64,000 nucleotides of DNA from Bacteroides intestinalis DSM 17393. GTDB lineage: Bacteria > Bacteroidota > Bacteroidia > Bacteroidales > Bacteroidaceae. The notes beneath the pieces are model-generated. The model saw only the letters and a list, made by a program, of their open reading frames with translations, was not told the DNA's origin and did not search any database. The first letter of the stretch is position 1, and the number at the start of each line of letters is the position of its first letter. The DNA is taken from positions 1,364,001-1,428,000 of the forward strand of contig NZ_ABJL02000008.1 of the NCBI RefSeq assembly GCF_000172175.1. Direction: 5' to 3'. The position numbers and the translations under genes are program-made. Below, in pieces: positions 25,351 to 34,002 of this stretch.

Positions 25351-28119
25351 CTATAAATTCTTCCGCTTCAAGAAATCCGTCGGACTTTCGCCAAATTGTT
25401 CTTTATAACACTTTGTGAAATAAGAAGGAGAAGAAAAACCTACTTCATAGGCAATTTCCGCAACTGTCATCTCGGAAGAAGCCAACAAGGAAGTTGCCTT
25501 CTTAAGACGTGCCTGGCGCAGCAATTCATTGGGAGCATAATTCGTAAGCGATTTCAATTTACGATAAAGCTGTACACGACTCAGCCCCATATCTTTGCCT
25601 AAGTCTTCCACATTCAGTTCCGGATCTCTCATTTTCTCCTCCACCAGAGATTTAAAGCGGGAAACGAAATCTTTATCGATATCACATATATTCTCTTTTG
25701 CCAATGTCTGATTATCACCGAAGAACTGCCGAAGCTGGCGACGGGAGTCTATCAGGTTCCGGATACGGGACAATAACAATTGGGAATTAAAAGGCTTAGA
25801 TATATAAGAGTCTGCACCGCCATTATATCCCTGTATGCGTTGTTCATCAAGCGAACAAGCCGTAAGAAGGATAACGGGGACATGACAAGTCTGCAACTCT
25901 GTCTTCAGTCTCCGGCAACACTCTACCCCGTCCATACCGGGCATCATAACATCGGACACAATCACATCGGGAACATATTTCATTGCAAGACGAATTCCCG
26001 TAGCAGCTTCCGGTGCATCCAACACATGATATTCTTCGGCAAGCAATGTTTTCACATAATTGCGGATGTCAGCATTATCATCGATAACCAGAACTGCCGG
26101 GCGATCCGCATCTCTCGTTTCTTCCTCACCCATAGGAAAATCGGTTTCGACTAATGTGGTAGAAACTTCTGCTTCTTCACTTGGAAGAGTAACCACCGTC
26201 GGGTGATACTGAGAAACACTCTGCGCCGGAAAAAGAACAGTAAAAGTCGCTCCTTTTTCATCACTATGGGCAGTGATCTGACCGCCATGCATCTCAACAA
26301 AAGCACGAACAAGTGCCAAACCAATCCCTGTGCCAGCCTGATGCCCGTCTATCTGATAAAAACGTTCAAAGATAGCGTCAACTTCTTTGGGAGAAATATG
26401 GCTACCGGAATTAAATACTGAAAAGCGGAAATTAGTAGCTTCTGCTTCCAATCGAACTATAATCTTTCCATTCTCGGGTGTATACTTCACAGCATTGGAT
26501 AACAAATTGAAGTAGATACGCTCCATTTTCTCACTATCTGCCATCATACGGAAATCCATATCAGGGGTAACCTCAAAAAAGAAGGATATATGCTTTTTCA
26601 ACAACGCCATGCGGAAAGAATCGTTCCAGCCACGAAAACTGCTCAAAAGATCGAACGGCTCCAGATGGAGTTCCATTCGTCCGTTCTCCACTTTACGGAA
26701 ATCAAGGATTTGATTAACAAGACGAAGGAGAATATTGACATTCTTCTTCATCAGTTCCAGTAACTGATGTGGACGTTCTCCAAGAGATTTATCGGCAAGA
26801 AGTTGATTAACAGGATCTGCAATCAACGTCAATGGGGTGCGAAAATCATGTGAGACATTGGTAAAAAAGACCAGTTTGGCATGAGTTGCCTCTTCCAATT
26901 CACGGGAAAGTTGTTCCAATTGTTCTTTCTGCTGAATGAGCTGTTCTTTCTGTTGTGTCAGTTGCAGTTTCTGTTCTTCCAACTTCTCCTTCTGACGAGA
27001 CAGTTTCCGGTTCAAGCGATTTTTAGTACGCAAAGACAGATACACGGCAACCAATAAGCCTACTACCAATAAAAGTACCAACAGACTACCATATAGCACA
27101 ACTTGCTGCGTAGCATAACGGTCGAAGAACTGACTCATCTTCCCGTTCATGGTTTCTATTTTCTCATCAAGAGTAGCTATATGTGAGGTCTGCATCTGCA
27201 TAATCTGGGCATTGGTAGCATCTACGACAGAAGTTCCCAATACAGTCTCACGAGGATAATCACGTTTATTCAGAATGTCCATTGCAATCTGTATCACACG
27301 GTCACCACCTGTAGGATAAATAAACGTGGCATCCAATTGCCCGTTCAACACCTGCTCCACACCATATCCTTCACCAGGCAAAGCATCCGTACCAATAAAA
27401 CGCATTTCTTCCGCCCTGCCCTGTTGTTTAGCAACGGCATAAGCACCTGCAGCCATACGGTCATTCTGGGCATACACCACATCTATTTCCGGAAAACGCT
27501 TCAAAAGAGTGTCCATCCTTTCTCCCGCTTCCGAACGTAACCAACCGGCATCTTCACGAGCCAGAAGTTGAATACCGGGATAAGGAGATATCGCAGAAAC
27601 AAATCCTTGATGGCGATCCATGGCAGACGTAGAGCCGGTCAACCCAGCAATCTCTACAATATTACCCCGCCCATGAAGCATATTGGCTACATAATTACCT
27701 ATAGCTTTTCCCAACTCATAATTATCCGCACCTATATAAGCAGTATATTTATCAGAAAGTATCTTCCGGTCGAAGACTATGACAGGAATCCCACGATCAA
27801 ATGCTTCCTCTACCACCGGAGTAATGGGAGCAGCTTCATTGGGGGCAACAACAAGCAAGTCTACCCCTTCCTGAATGAAATGGCGAATATCTTCTATCTG
27901 TTGTGCATTATCGTCTTTCACGGTGCGGATATCCACTTCCACTCCATCATAAAAAAGTGCCTCGCGCAGCATTTCATTGTTCATCTGATGCCGCCATTCA
28001 TCGTCACTGCATTGGGAAACGCCGATACGGAAATGCACGTCGCGATGCGTACACGAAGCAGTCAGCCAAAAGAGGGAGAGCATTGGAATAAGCAACAATT
28101 GGAAAGTATATCTTCTCAT
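25351..28119 (-). CDS. HTCS with LacI-type periplasmic sugar-binding sensor (BT1754-like fructose sensor)
   Basis: A 922-residue hybrid two-component regulator. Signal/lipobox-like N-terminus (TASC, about 20-23); periplasmic-binding-protein sensor (about 30-320) with the LacI/ribose-binding pattern FRIGVSQCSDDEWRHQMNNE and VVYAQNDRMAAG; membrane segment (about 343-365); a coiled coil of repeated QQKEQL units; HisKA with His424 in SHDFRTPLTL; HATPase (DxGTGIGLAL); receiver with Asp723 in SDVMMPGMDG; AraC-type DNA-binding domain. This sensor type is uncommon among HTCS and is that of B. thetaiotaomicron BT1754, which binds fructose and activates the fructan locus. A fructan locus lies 12 kb downstream here, so the same role is inferred. 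Confidence 0.9.
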   Translation of the reverse strand: MRRYTFQLLLIPMLSLFWLTASCTHRDVHFRIGVSQCSDDEWRHQMNNEMLREALFYDGVEVDIRTVKDDNAQQIEDIRHFIQEGVDLLVVAPNEAAPITPVVEEAFDRGIPVIVFDRKILSDKYTAYIGADNYELGKAIGNYVANMLHGRGNIVEIAGLTGSTSAMDRHQGFVSAISPYPGIQLLAREDAGWLRSEAGERMDTLLKRFPEIDVVYAQNDRMAAGAYAVAKQQGRAEEMRFIGTDALPGEGYGVEQVLNGQLDATFIYPTGGDRVIQIAMDILNKRDYPRETVLGTSVVDATNAQIMQMQTSHIATLDEKIETMNGKMSQFFDRYATQQVVLYGSLLVLLLVVGLLVAVYLSLRTKNRLNRKLSRQKEKLEEQKLQLTQQKEQLIQQKEQLEQLSRELEEATHAKLVFFTNVSHDFRTPLTLIADPVNQLLADKSLGERPHQLLELMKKNVNILLRLVNQILDFRKVENGRMELHLEPFDLLSSFRGWNDSFRMALLKKHISFFFEVTPDMDFRMMADSEKMERIYFNLLSNAVKYTPENGKIIVRLEAEATNFRFSVFNSGSHISPKEVDAIFERFYQIDGHQAGTGIGLALVRAFVEMHGGQITAHSDEKGATFTVLFPAQSVSQYHPTVVTLPSEEAEVSTTLVETDFPMGEEETRDADRPAVLVIDDNADIRNYVKTLLAEEYHVLDAPEAATGIRLAMKYVPDVIVSDVMMPGMDGVECCRRLKTELQTCHVPVILLTACSLDEQRIQGYNGGADSYISKPFNSQLLLSRIRNLIDSRRQLRQFFGDNQTLAKENICDIDKDFVSRFKSLVEEKMRDPELNVEDLGKDMGLSRVQLYRKLKSLTNYAPNELLRQARLKKATSLLASSEMTVAEIAYEVGFSSPSYFTKCYKEQFGESPTDFLKRKNL

Positions 28120-28443
28120 CTTTTCTGGTATTAGTAACGCAAATATAAAAATATTATCATAGGAATCTTTACCTGTTTCTTAAAAAAAGCTCCACTCTAC
28201 TAAATTATAACATGAATGCCTGTTGCGGAATTAAAGAGTAAATAAGCTTGTGTTCATACTATTAAATACCTTCAAGACATAAAGCAAGGATACCTTAATA
28301 GGGCAATAGGAGAAATTAGTATCTCTGCCTACGGAGGCTAATGCTCTCCACCATGGAGAACATTACGTCCCCTTATAAGGGGACAAATTAACCTTCGTTA
28401 TCTTAGTCTTTAACCCTTTACCAGAAAATCTCCTTAGCTTTCA
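28120..28443. other. Intergenic region between HTCS and ogt with three consecutive small hairpins
   Basis: No gene is seen. Three short inverted repeats follow each other: GCCT-loop-AGGC (28327-28338), CTCCA-loop-TGGAG (28346-28358) and an 18-bp perfect palindrome GTCCCCTTATAAGGGGAC (28367-28384). They lie downstream of ogt on the minus strand. The remainder is A/T-rich and holds the HTCS promoter. Confidence 0.6.
28140..28147 (-). promoter_or_regulatory. -7 element of the HTCS gene
   Basis: Minus-strand TATATTTG (28147-28140) matches TAnnTTTG, 20 nt upstream of ATG 28119; no clear -33. Confidence 0.45.
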
Positions 28444-28971
28444 CTAATGGTTCATGAATCTATCATAAAGATTAATTTCCAAGTCTAACAATCCCTTCTT
28501 AGCTTCCAATCCGCCGGCATATCCGACCAGCTTATGGTTGCTGCCAATGACACGATGACAAGGAACAAATATTGAAATAGCATTCGCTCCATTGGCAGTT
28601 GCCACTGCGCGAACTGCCTTTGAATTTCCCAGTTTTTGTGACAACTCACCATAAGATACGGTTTTACCGTAAGGGATATTCAGCAATTCCTGCCATACTG
28701 ATTTCTGAAAATCCGTTCCTATAAAGAGTAATGGGATGTCGAATGCCTTCCTTTTGCGGGCGAAATACTCTTCCAACTGAAGAATTGCTTTTGCAATTAC
28801 TTCAGAACCTTGCGTGCAGTAATCGGCATGCAGTGCCTTTTGCAGTCGTTTGTCGATTACCTCCCGGCGTTTTTCATTCACCCAGTCACACATACAAAGT
28901 TTACCCTCGAAGGAACCAAATATCAACTCACCATAGGGAGATTGATAATACTGAACCTGAATCATTTCCAT
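28444..28971 (-). CDS. ogt: Methylated-DNA--protein-cysteine methyltransferase
   Basis: A 175-residue suicide repair enzyme that transfers alkyl groups from O6-alkylguanine to its own Cys. The active-site motif IFVPCHRVIGSN is present, with Cys138. The helix-turn-helix portion TDFQKSVWQELLNIPYGKTVSYGELS precedes it, and GGLEAKKGLLDLE closes the domain. An N-terminal ribonuclease-H-like domain of the Ogt type is present and there is no Ada-like extension. Start at 28971 is chosen; Met3 (28965) is possible. A -7 element TACTTTTG lies on the minus strand at 29032-29025. Confidence 0.93.
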   Translation of the reverse strand: MEMIQVQYYQSPYGELIFGSFEGKLCMCDWVNEKRREVIDKRLQKALHADYCTQGSEVIAKAILQLEEYFARKRKAFDIPLLFIGTDFQKSVWQELLNIPYGKTVSYGELSQKLGNSKAVRAVATANGANAISIFVPCHRVIGSNHKLVGYAGGLEAKKGLLDLEINLYDRFMNH

Positions 28972-29286
28972 ATACTCACCATTTATATATTACTATATGA
29001 ATCAACCTCTCTATCATATGTTTACAAAAGTAAGTATTTACCTCAAATGCGACAACTATCTCTACTACAATTTCCGTATTCATCACTTCGGAAATATACT
29101 CGCGGAACGGACTCCATAATCATAACAATTCACCCGTTCGCCGGAAGACATACCAAACAGGACATCCAGACTTCGCTGAATGTCCTGCTCATAAAGTACC
29201 TTATTTGCAACGTTTCTGCCAGTATAGGTAGAAAGTTTCAGCCTTTGCCCGGAAAAGCATCATTGTCTAATGTGTGCTTATACCCT
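28972..29286. other. Intergenic region between ogt and the PAAR gene
   Basis: No convincing gene. It contains the ogt -7 element (29025-29032) and one 8-bp stem with a 14-nt loop (29158-29165 with 29180-29187), which lies about 100 nt after the PAAR stop on the minus strand and could be a weak terminator. Plus-strand open frames here have no family features. Confidence 0.5.
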
Positions 29287-29589
29287 TTATCCGCCTATCA
29301 TCACCGTCGGACATCCGGCAGCTATCGTGCCACCATGTGCGGTGCTATCACCCATACGGGCTGCAGGTCTGCCACCTATCATTACAGTGGATGAACCTTT
29401 TATTATTGTATCCGGCGGTCCCACGCAGACGCACATGTCACCTACGACGGCTGCTGGCATTTTCCCTATTAAAACATTCGGCACACTGGGACCGACTATC
29501 GGTCCGCCCACATGCGGTATCGGCGAGGGAAACGCCGGGGTCTGCATGGGGCAGGTGTGCATATCAGTTATTCTTGCTGCTGGAGGCAT
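29287..29589 (-). CDS. PAAR-domain spike-tip protein
   Basis: A 100-residue protein that is almost entirely one PAAR domain: it starts MPPAARITD and shows repeated GGP/IGG turns, Pro-Ala-Ala-Arg near both ends (RPAARMGDSTAHGG), His and Cys residues suited to metal binding, and a GCPTVMIGG finish. PAAR proteins cap the VgrG trimer of type VI or related contractile systems and often carry effectors; no effector extension is present here. The ATG at 29589 is preferred to a TTG at 29598. It follows the vgrG fragments by 50 nt on the same strand. Confidence 0.88.
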   Translation of the reverse strand: MPPAARITDMHTCPMQTPAFPSPIPHVGGPIVGPSVPNVLIGKMPAAVVGDMCVCVGPPDTIIKGSSTVMIGGRPAARMGDSTAHGGTIAAGCPTVMIGG

Positions 29590-29639
29590 AATTTTCAAAT
29601 TAAAAGTTATAAATTAAAAATCCATTTCCTAATTGTCCA

Positions 29640-31411
29640 TTAGTTTATCATGACCATTCCGCCTTTAACAGTAGTTTGGCCCGAAGCTGAAAGTTCCGCC
29701 TTGGCGTTGCCTTTAACAGCTGCACTCACTTTAGCCTGCATGTTCACGTTCAGTCCTTCCAGACTGACATCCTGCTTGGCCGTGGCGCTGAATTTTGAAG
29801 TGGCATCCATTGTGATGGCACCTTTCGCTTTCAGTGTGATATCTTTTGCCGACGAAAAGGAAATACCGCTACTGTTCATCACAATCTCGTTCTTGTTCTG
29901 GTCGGTCAGCTTGATATGCTTGTCGTCGTCACTGATTTCCACTGTGTTTTTTCCAGGAGTAGAAATCTTTACCATCTTCTTTTCCTCATTGAATTCTATC
30001 CGCATCTTCTCACGGGTGACGATGGCTTTCGTATTATTCTTCGCCTCGTATTCATAAGGCGGTTTGTGCCTCTCACCATACACCCCGCCCAATATGATGG
30101 GATGCCCGGGGTCTTCATTCATAAAGCCCACCACCACTTCATCATCCGGTTCGGGCAGGAAGAAGTTACCTGATGCGTTTGTGGCGTACACAGTGGAGAG
30201 TCTTGCCCAAAGCAGCTTGTTCTTTCCATCCATGGCAATTCTATCTGAATACGGTATTCTTTCAACGGATCGCCGTCCAGTTTCCTCACCACTGCCGCAT
30301 GAAGTCCCTGCAAACCGGGCAAAAAGCCGGAAGCGGAAGGCGATACCACATCCGTTTCATCAGTAATGTTCAGGGATGAAACGCCTGCACCCGCTTCGGT
30401 CGTCCATTCGTTGTTCTCGATGGTATGCGTCACTAAGCCGACAAACAGATTGCCATTGAATCGCTTGCCCAAACCTTTCAGTTCAATGATGCAGCCGGGC
30501 ACCACTTTGGCGGAACCACAAAACCTGCACGATCCTTGATAACGTGCCAATCCAGCTTTCAACGCCATGCCATCCGCCCATTGCTTCAACGCTTTTTCGT
30601 CTGTAGGAGCATCGGTTTGCAACAAAAAGCTATCGCCTATGGCAATGTTCTTCGGCTGCAAGTCCCCTTGCTTATTGAGCGAGGGGGAACTAGCAGACAC
30701 TTTCACAGCTTTCTGTGTGGCCGGATCCCAAGACATCGCTTCATATTGCGTAAACTGGTCATCAGCGGACAGTTCAAGGTCAAAAGTAGTCAAGTCGACA
30801 CCATAAGTTACAGTCAGTACAGGCGACGTACTCACATCGGGCTTCTTCACCTTTATCTTACCACCATCAGTAAAGATAAACAGGCCATTGGCATCGGCAC
30901 GCGAAAGGGCAAAATCCCAATCGGAACAATAATACTGTACCAGCGTGGGGTACTGATAGGGTGTGGAGTCTACTTCCACACTACCGTAAGCTGACAATAC
31001 TTCTTTAATGATGTCACAGTCCTTCTTCTTTTCAAAGATGCGATTCTTACGTCCTTGCGTGGCAGAATAGGCATGGTCACGGCACTCCACTAACATATAG
31101 GAATGAAAGTCCTTATCAGTAATGATGCGTAACCCGATAATCATACCATCGAACAGTATATTTTCCTTTTCAATATCGCCTACTTCCAGACGGATAGCAT
31201 TACCCGGCTTGAAAAGGTCGGCATCACTCTCGTCGAAGGTCTGCTTATTCATATTTCCGGCATTAAATTTCAATGTTGCTTTACCGATGCGGTTCAGTTC
31301 CAAATGCACCGTAGCAGCAACCAAGGTGTACTCATTTCCCAGTTTGTTTCCGTTACAATAAACGGAACAGGTCAGTACGCGGTCTTTGTTTACAGAAGGC
31401 GATTCACTCAT
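29640..31411 (-). pseudogene. vgrG: VgrG spike protein gene split by a frameshift
   Basis: Two minus-strand frames together make one VgrG of about 590 residues, the trimeric spike of type VI secretion. The 5' frame (31411 down to about 30230) holds the gp27-like half with YYCSDWDFALSRADANGLF. The 3' frame (about 30233 to 29640) holds the gp5/OB part (LSTVYATNASGNFFLPEPDD, PIILGGVYG) and the beta-helix needle with KxDxL-type repeats. The switch is at 30222-30235: frame one reads P-W-M-E then runs on as nonsense to 30119; frame two resumes M-D-G-K-N-K. Restoring one base (or one ATGG unit) rejoins them. It could be a true mutation, a slippage switch or a sequencing error. No other type VI structural gene is in the window. 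Confidence 0.85.
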
Positions 31412-31771
31412 AATCTTAATTATTTTTTAATAACGGAAGCAAGATCTTTGTGCTGTCAGGCACATTCCTGTAACCGTTCAGGTTATTAAATCGGACTATT
31501 TCATCCTCTTTATATGATTCATTTGTATTAGACTCAATGGACGAGAACAAAAATAATGGGAAATGGAGGAATCTAAATTCTAAAATCAATAAACTAAAAT
31601 AAATAATTTTATAGCACTGATATTTAGAATATTAAAGATTAAAAGGCATCCTTAATTTTACGATTTCATACTTTTTTTGATGATATGAAGGTACATAAAA
31701 ACAGATACGCCCACTAAAATAAAGTTTTAGTGGGCGCACTTATTATAAAAATATCTTTATCGGCAATCTAC
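31412..31771. other. Intergenic region upstream of vgrG, with GH36 terminator
   Basis: No gene is seen in these 360 bases. Content: a minus-strand TATTTTTG (31555-31548), a possible -7 for vgrG about 140 nt upstream of its ATG, A/T-rich sequence from 31560 to 31680, and the GH36 terminator hairpin at 31708-31736. Confidence 0.5.
31708..31736. terminator. Terminator hairpin downstream of GH36
   Basis: A perfect 12-bp stem (31708-31719 with 31725-31736) with a 5-nt loop, 36 nt after the GH36 stop on the minus strand. A T-rich tract follows some nucleotides beyond the stem. Confidence 0.75.
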
Positions 31772-33961
31772 TTATTGAGCAGTAAACTCAATCACGTGAC
31801 TCTGAGTCGTAGCCAAACCGAATACATTCAAACCGACTTTCATCAGATAATCACCGGAAAAAACTTTTCCGTTAGACCCTAACTTTGAAGTAACCGAAGG
31901 CATCAGATTGATTTCTTCTACTTTATACTGCTTATTCGGATCCAGACCTTGTAATTTCACTGCCATCAGTTTCTCCTGAAAGCGGGGATGGATATCGTAA
32001 GCAAACAGTACTGCTTTGTTGGTATCTTTACTCACATAGTTCAATGCCATATGATTTCCCTCATAAGGAGAAACTAAACGATACTGGTCACCATCCATAA
32101 TAGCATTCTGCAGGCGTTTCCAATTGGCAACGGCTGTCTGGGAATAAGCCAGTTCGTCAGCAGTAAGTTCTTTCAGACCGATATCGAAACCAAGTTTACA
32201 CATAGAGGCCACATCGGTACGAAATTTCACGGAAGTCGCCTTGTTCCAACTGGTCACATGAGCATCCATAGCTTTTGCCGGGAAGAATTGAGAGAAGCCC
32301 CACTGGATATAGATACGTTCTACAGGATCCGTATTATCGCTGCACCAGAACTCGGTAAAATATTTCAGTGCTTCATAATCGCAACGGGCACCACCACCGG
32401 AGCAAAGCATCATCGGGACATCAGGATAATTCTCCTTCACACGTTTCAGAACATTATAAATACCACGGACATGGTCAATATACAACTGCCCCTGTTTATT
32501 CTTCAGATACGGGGAATAGATATTGGTAATAGGGCTGTTGCAATCCCATTTGAAAAAAGCAACTTCCGGGTTCTCTTTCATTATATTCTCTACAACACTA
32601 TACACATAGTCCTGCACTTTCGGATTGCTAAGGTCAAGCACCAACTGGTTACGATAATAATACGTATCGCGATTAGGCAGCATGATCGCCCAATCCGGAT
32701 GTTTCTCGAAGAGTTCACTCTTGGGATTCACCATTTCAGGCTCAATCCAGATACCGAACTTCACATCTGCATCTTTGGCAGCTTTCACCAGAGCCGGAAT
32801 ACCGCCGGGCAATTTATTATGATTCACATCCCAGTCTCCCAAACCCGCATGATCATTTTTACGGGGATATTTGTTCGCAAACCACCCGTCGTCCAATAAG
32901 AACATATCTACACCCAGATGTTTGGCTTCCTTCATTAATTCAGCCAGTATCTCCTGATTAAAGTTAAAGCCTGTATTTTCCCAGTTATTCAGAAGAGTCA
33001 GACGACTGCCTTTACCATCTTTCAAACTATAGTTACGTGCCCACTCATGGAGATTCCGGCTACCTTTCCCAGCGCCGTCATTGCTTAAAGTGAAGATAAA
33101 TTCAGGGGTAGTAAACACTTCATTCGGTTTCAACTCATAGTTCGAAGCATAAGGATTGATGCCAGGGATTACGCGAAGGTTTCCTACATTGTCTACCTCA
33201 AAAGTGAAACGGAAATTACCGGTCCAGCCCAATGTACCCATCAATACGCTTCCCTGATGTTCGCTGACCGGTTGATCCAGTCCTACTTCAAAGAAAGGAT
33301 GCGTATGCATGGCGGCACGACTCCCCAACTTCGTATCGATCACTTTCTTACCGAACTGTAGCTGTTGGCTGCTCATTTGTGCTTCCTTCGCCCAGTCACT
33401 ACTAAACTCAGTCAGGTAATAAGCTGAATTATTGAAATAAAGCATGGTAGAGGCATAGGTCGAAAGCATTACAGGCTTCTTCTCCTGATGTATGATTTCG
33501 CTCCAAGTTTTGATAACGTTTTCCTTCGGATAAGCCACATAATGCAGAGTGACATCTACCGGATACTTGTCGTCACGCAGATTAATCACAGTCTCCATAC
33601 CGCCTTCAACCGCCTTAGAGGAAGAAGAAACATAATACAGGATAGTGGACGGATTGCCATCGTTATGAGTAATAGCAATGGCCGGTTCAAAGTAATCTTC
33701 ATTACCCGAACCACTATATACTTCCCAACCACGCCGGCTTACACTACCATCGGCACCTGCATGGATACTCCAGCTGAAATTATTCAAATCCTGTTCATGC
33801 AGTAGTCTCTCACCTAAATAAGTTTGATACAGACGACCATTATCGCCTACCTGAAGCACCAGGTCAGTGTTGTCCGTAGAAATGCGGATCGTTTTGTTTT
33901 CCGCTGCATGAGTATACGATAAAGTAGCGCATGCAAAAAGGGTTACAAGTAAATTTTTCAT
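31772..33961 (-). CDS. Alpha-galactosidase, glycoside hydrolase family 36
   Basis: A 729-residue exported enzyme expected to release alpha-1,6-linked galactose from raffinose-family sugars or galactomannan. Signal peptide about 1-20 (SYTHA-AENK); N-terminal beta-supersandwich; catalytic barrel with DDGWFANKYP, GLGDWDVN and the nucleophile Asp473 in FFKWDCNSP; acid/base region in EFWCSDNTDPVERI; C-terminal beta domain. The ATG at 33961 is used because the in-frame codon at 33970 is TTG. It lies 41 nt downstream of the TonB-dependent receptor gene, implying one operon. Together with the GH32 genes further on it could complete breakdown of raffinose-type sugars. Confidence 0.92.
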   Translation of the reverse strand: MKNLLVTLFACATLSYTHAAENKTIRISTDNTDLVLQVGDNGRLYQTYLGERLLHEQDLNNFSWSIHAGADGSVSRRGWEVYSGSGNEDYFEPAIAITHNDGNPSTILYYVSSSSKAVEGGMETVINLRDDKYPVDVTLHYVAYPKENVIKTWSEIIHQEKKPVMLSTYASTMLYFNNSAYYLTEFSSDWAKEAQMSSQQLQFGKKVIDTKLGSRAAMHTHPFFEVGLDQPVSEHQGSVLMGTLGWTGNFRFTFEVDNVGNLRVIPGINPYASNYELKPNEVFTTPEFIFTLSNDGAGKGSRNLHEWARNYSLKDGKGSRLTLLNNWENTGFNFNQEILAELMKEAKHLGVDMFLLDDGWFANKYPRKNDHAGLGDWDVNHNKLPGGIPALVKAAKDADVKFGIWIEPEMVNPKSELFEKHPDWAIMLPNRDTYYYRNQLVLDLSNPKVQDYVYSVVENIMKENPEVAFFKWDCNSPITNIYSPYLKNKQGQLYIDHVRGIYNVLKRVKENYPDVPMMLCSGGGARCDYEALKYFTEFWCSDNTDPVERIYIQWGFSQFFPAKAMDAHVTSWNKATSVKFRTDVASMCKLGFDIGLKELTADELAYSQTAVANWKRLQNAIMDGDQYRLVSPYEGNHMALNYVSKDTNKAVLFAYDIHPRFQEKLMAVKLQGLDPNKQYKVEEINLMPSVTSKLGSNGKVFSGDYLMKVGLNVFGLATTQSHVIEFTAQ

Positions 33962-34002
33962 GGTATACAATCAATTTAGTTACAAAAATATATTAATTTA
34001 AA

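Noticed and set aside
28810..29617. Plus-strand frames opposite ogt and PAAR
   Set aside because: They overlap well-supported minus-strand genes; the Pro/Gly-rich frame at 29270-29617 is the complement of the PAAR repeats.
30119..30229. C-terminal tail of the 5' vgrG frame
   Set aside because: The last residues (after P-W-M) do not resemble VgrG and overlap the true continuation in the other frame, so they are frameshift nonsense.
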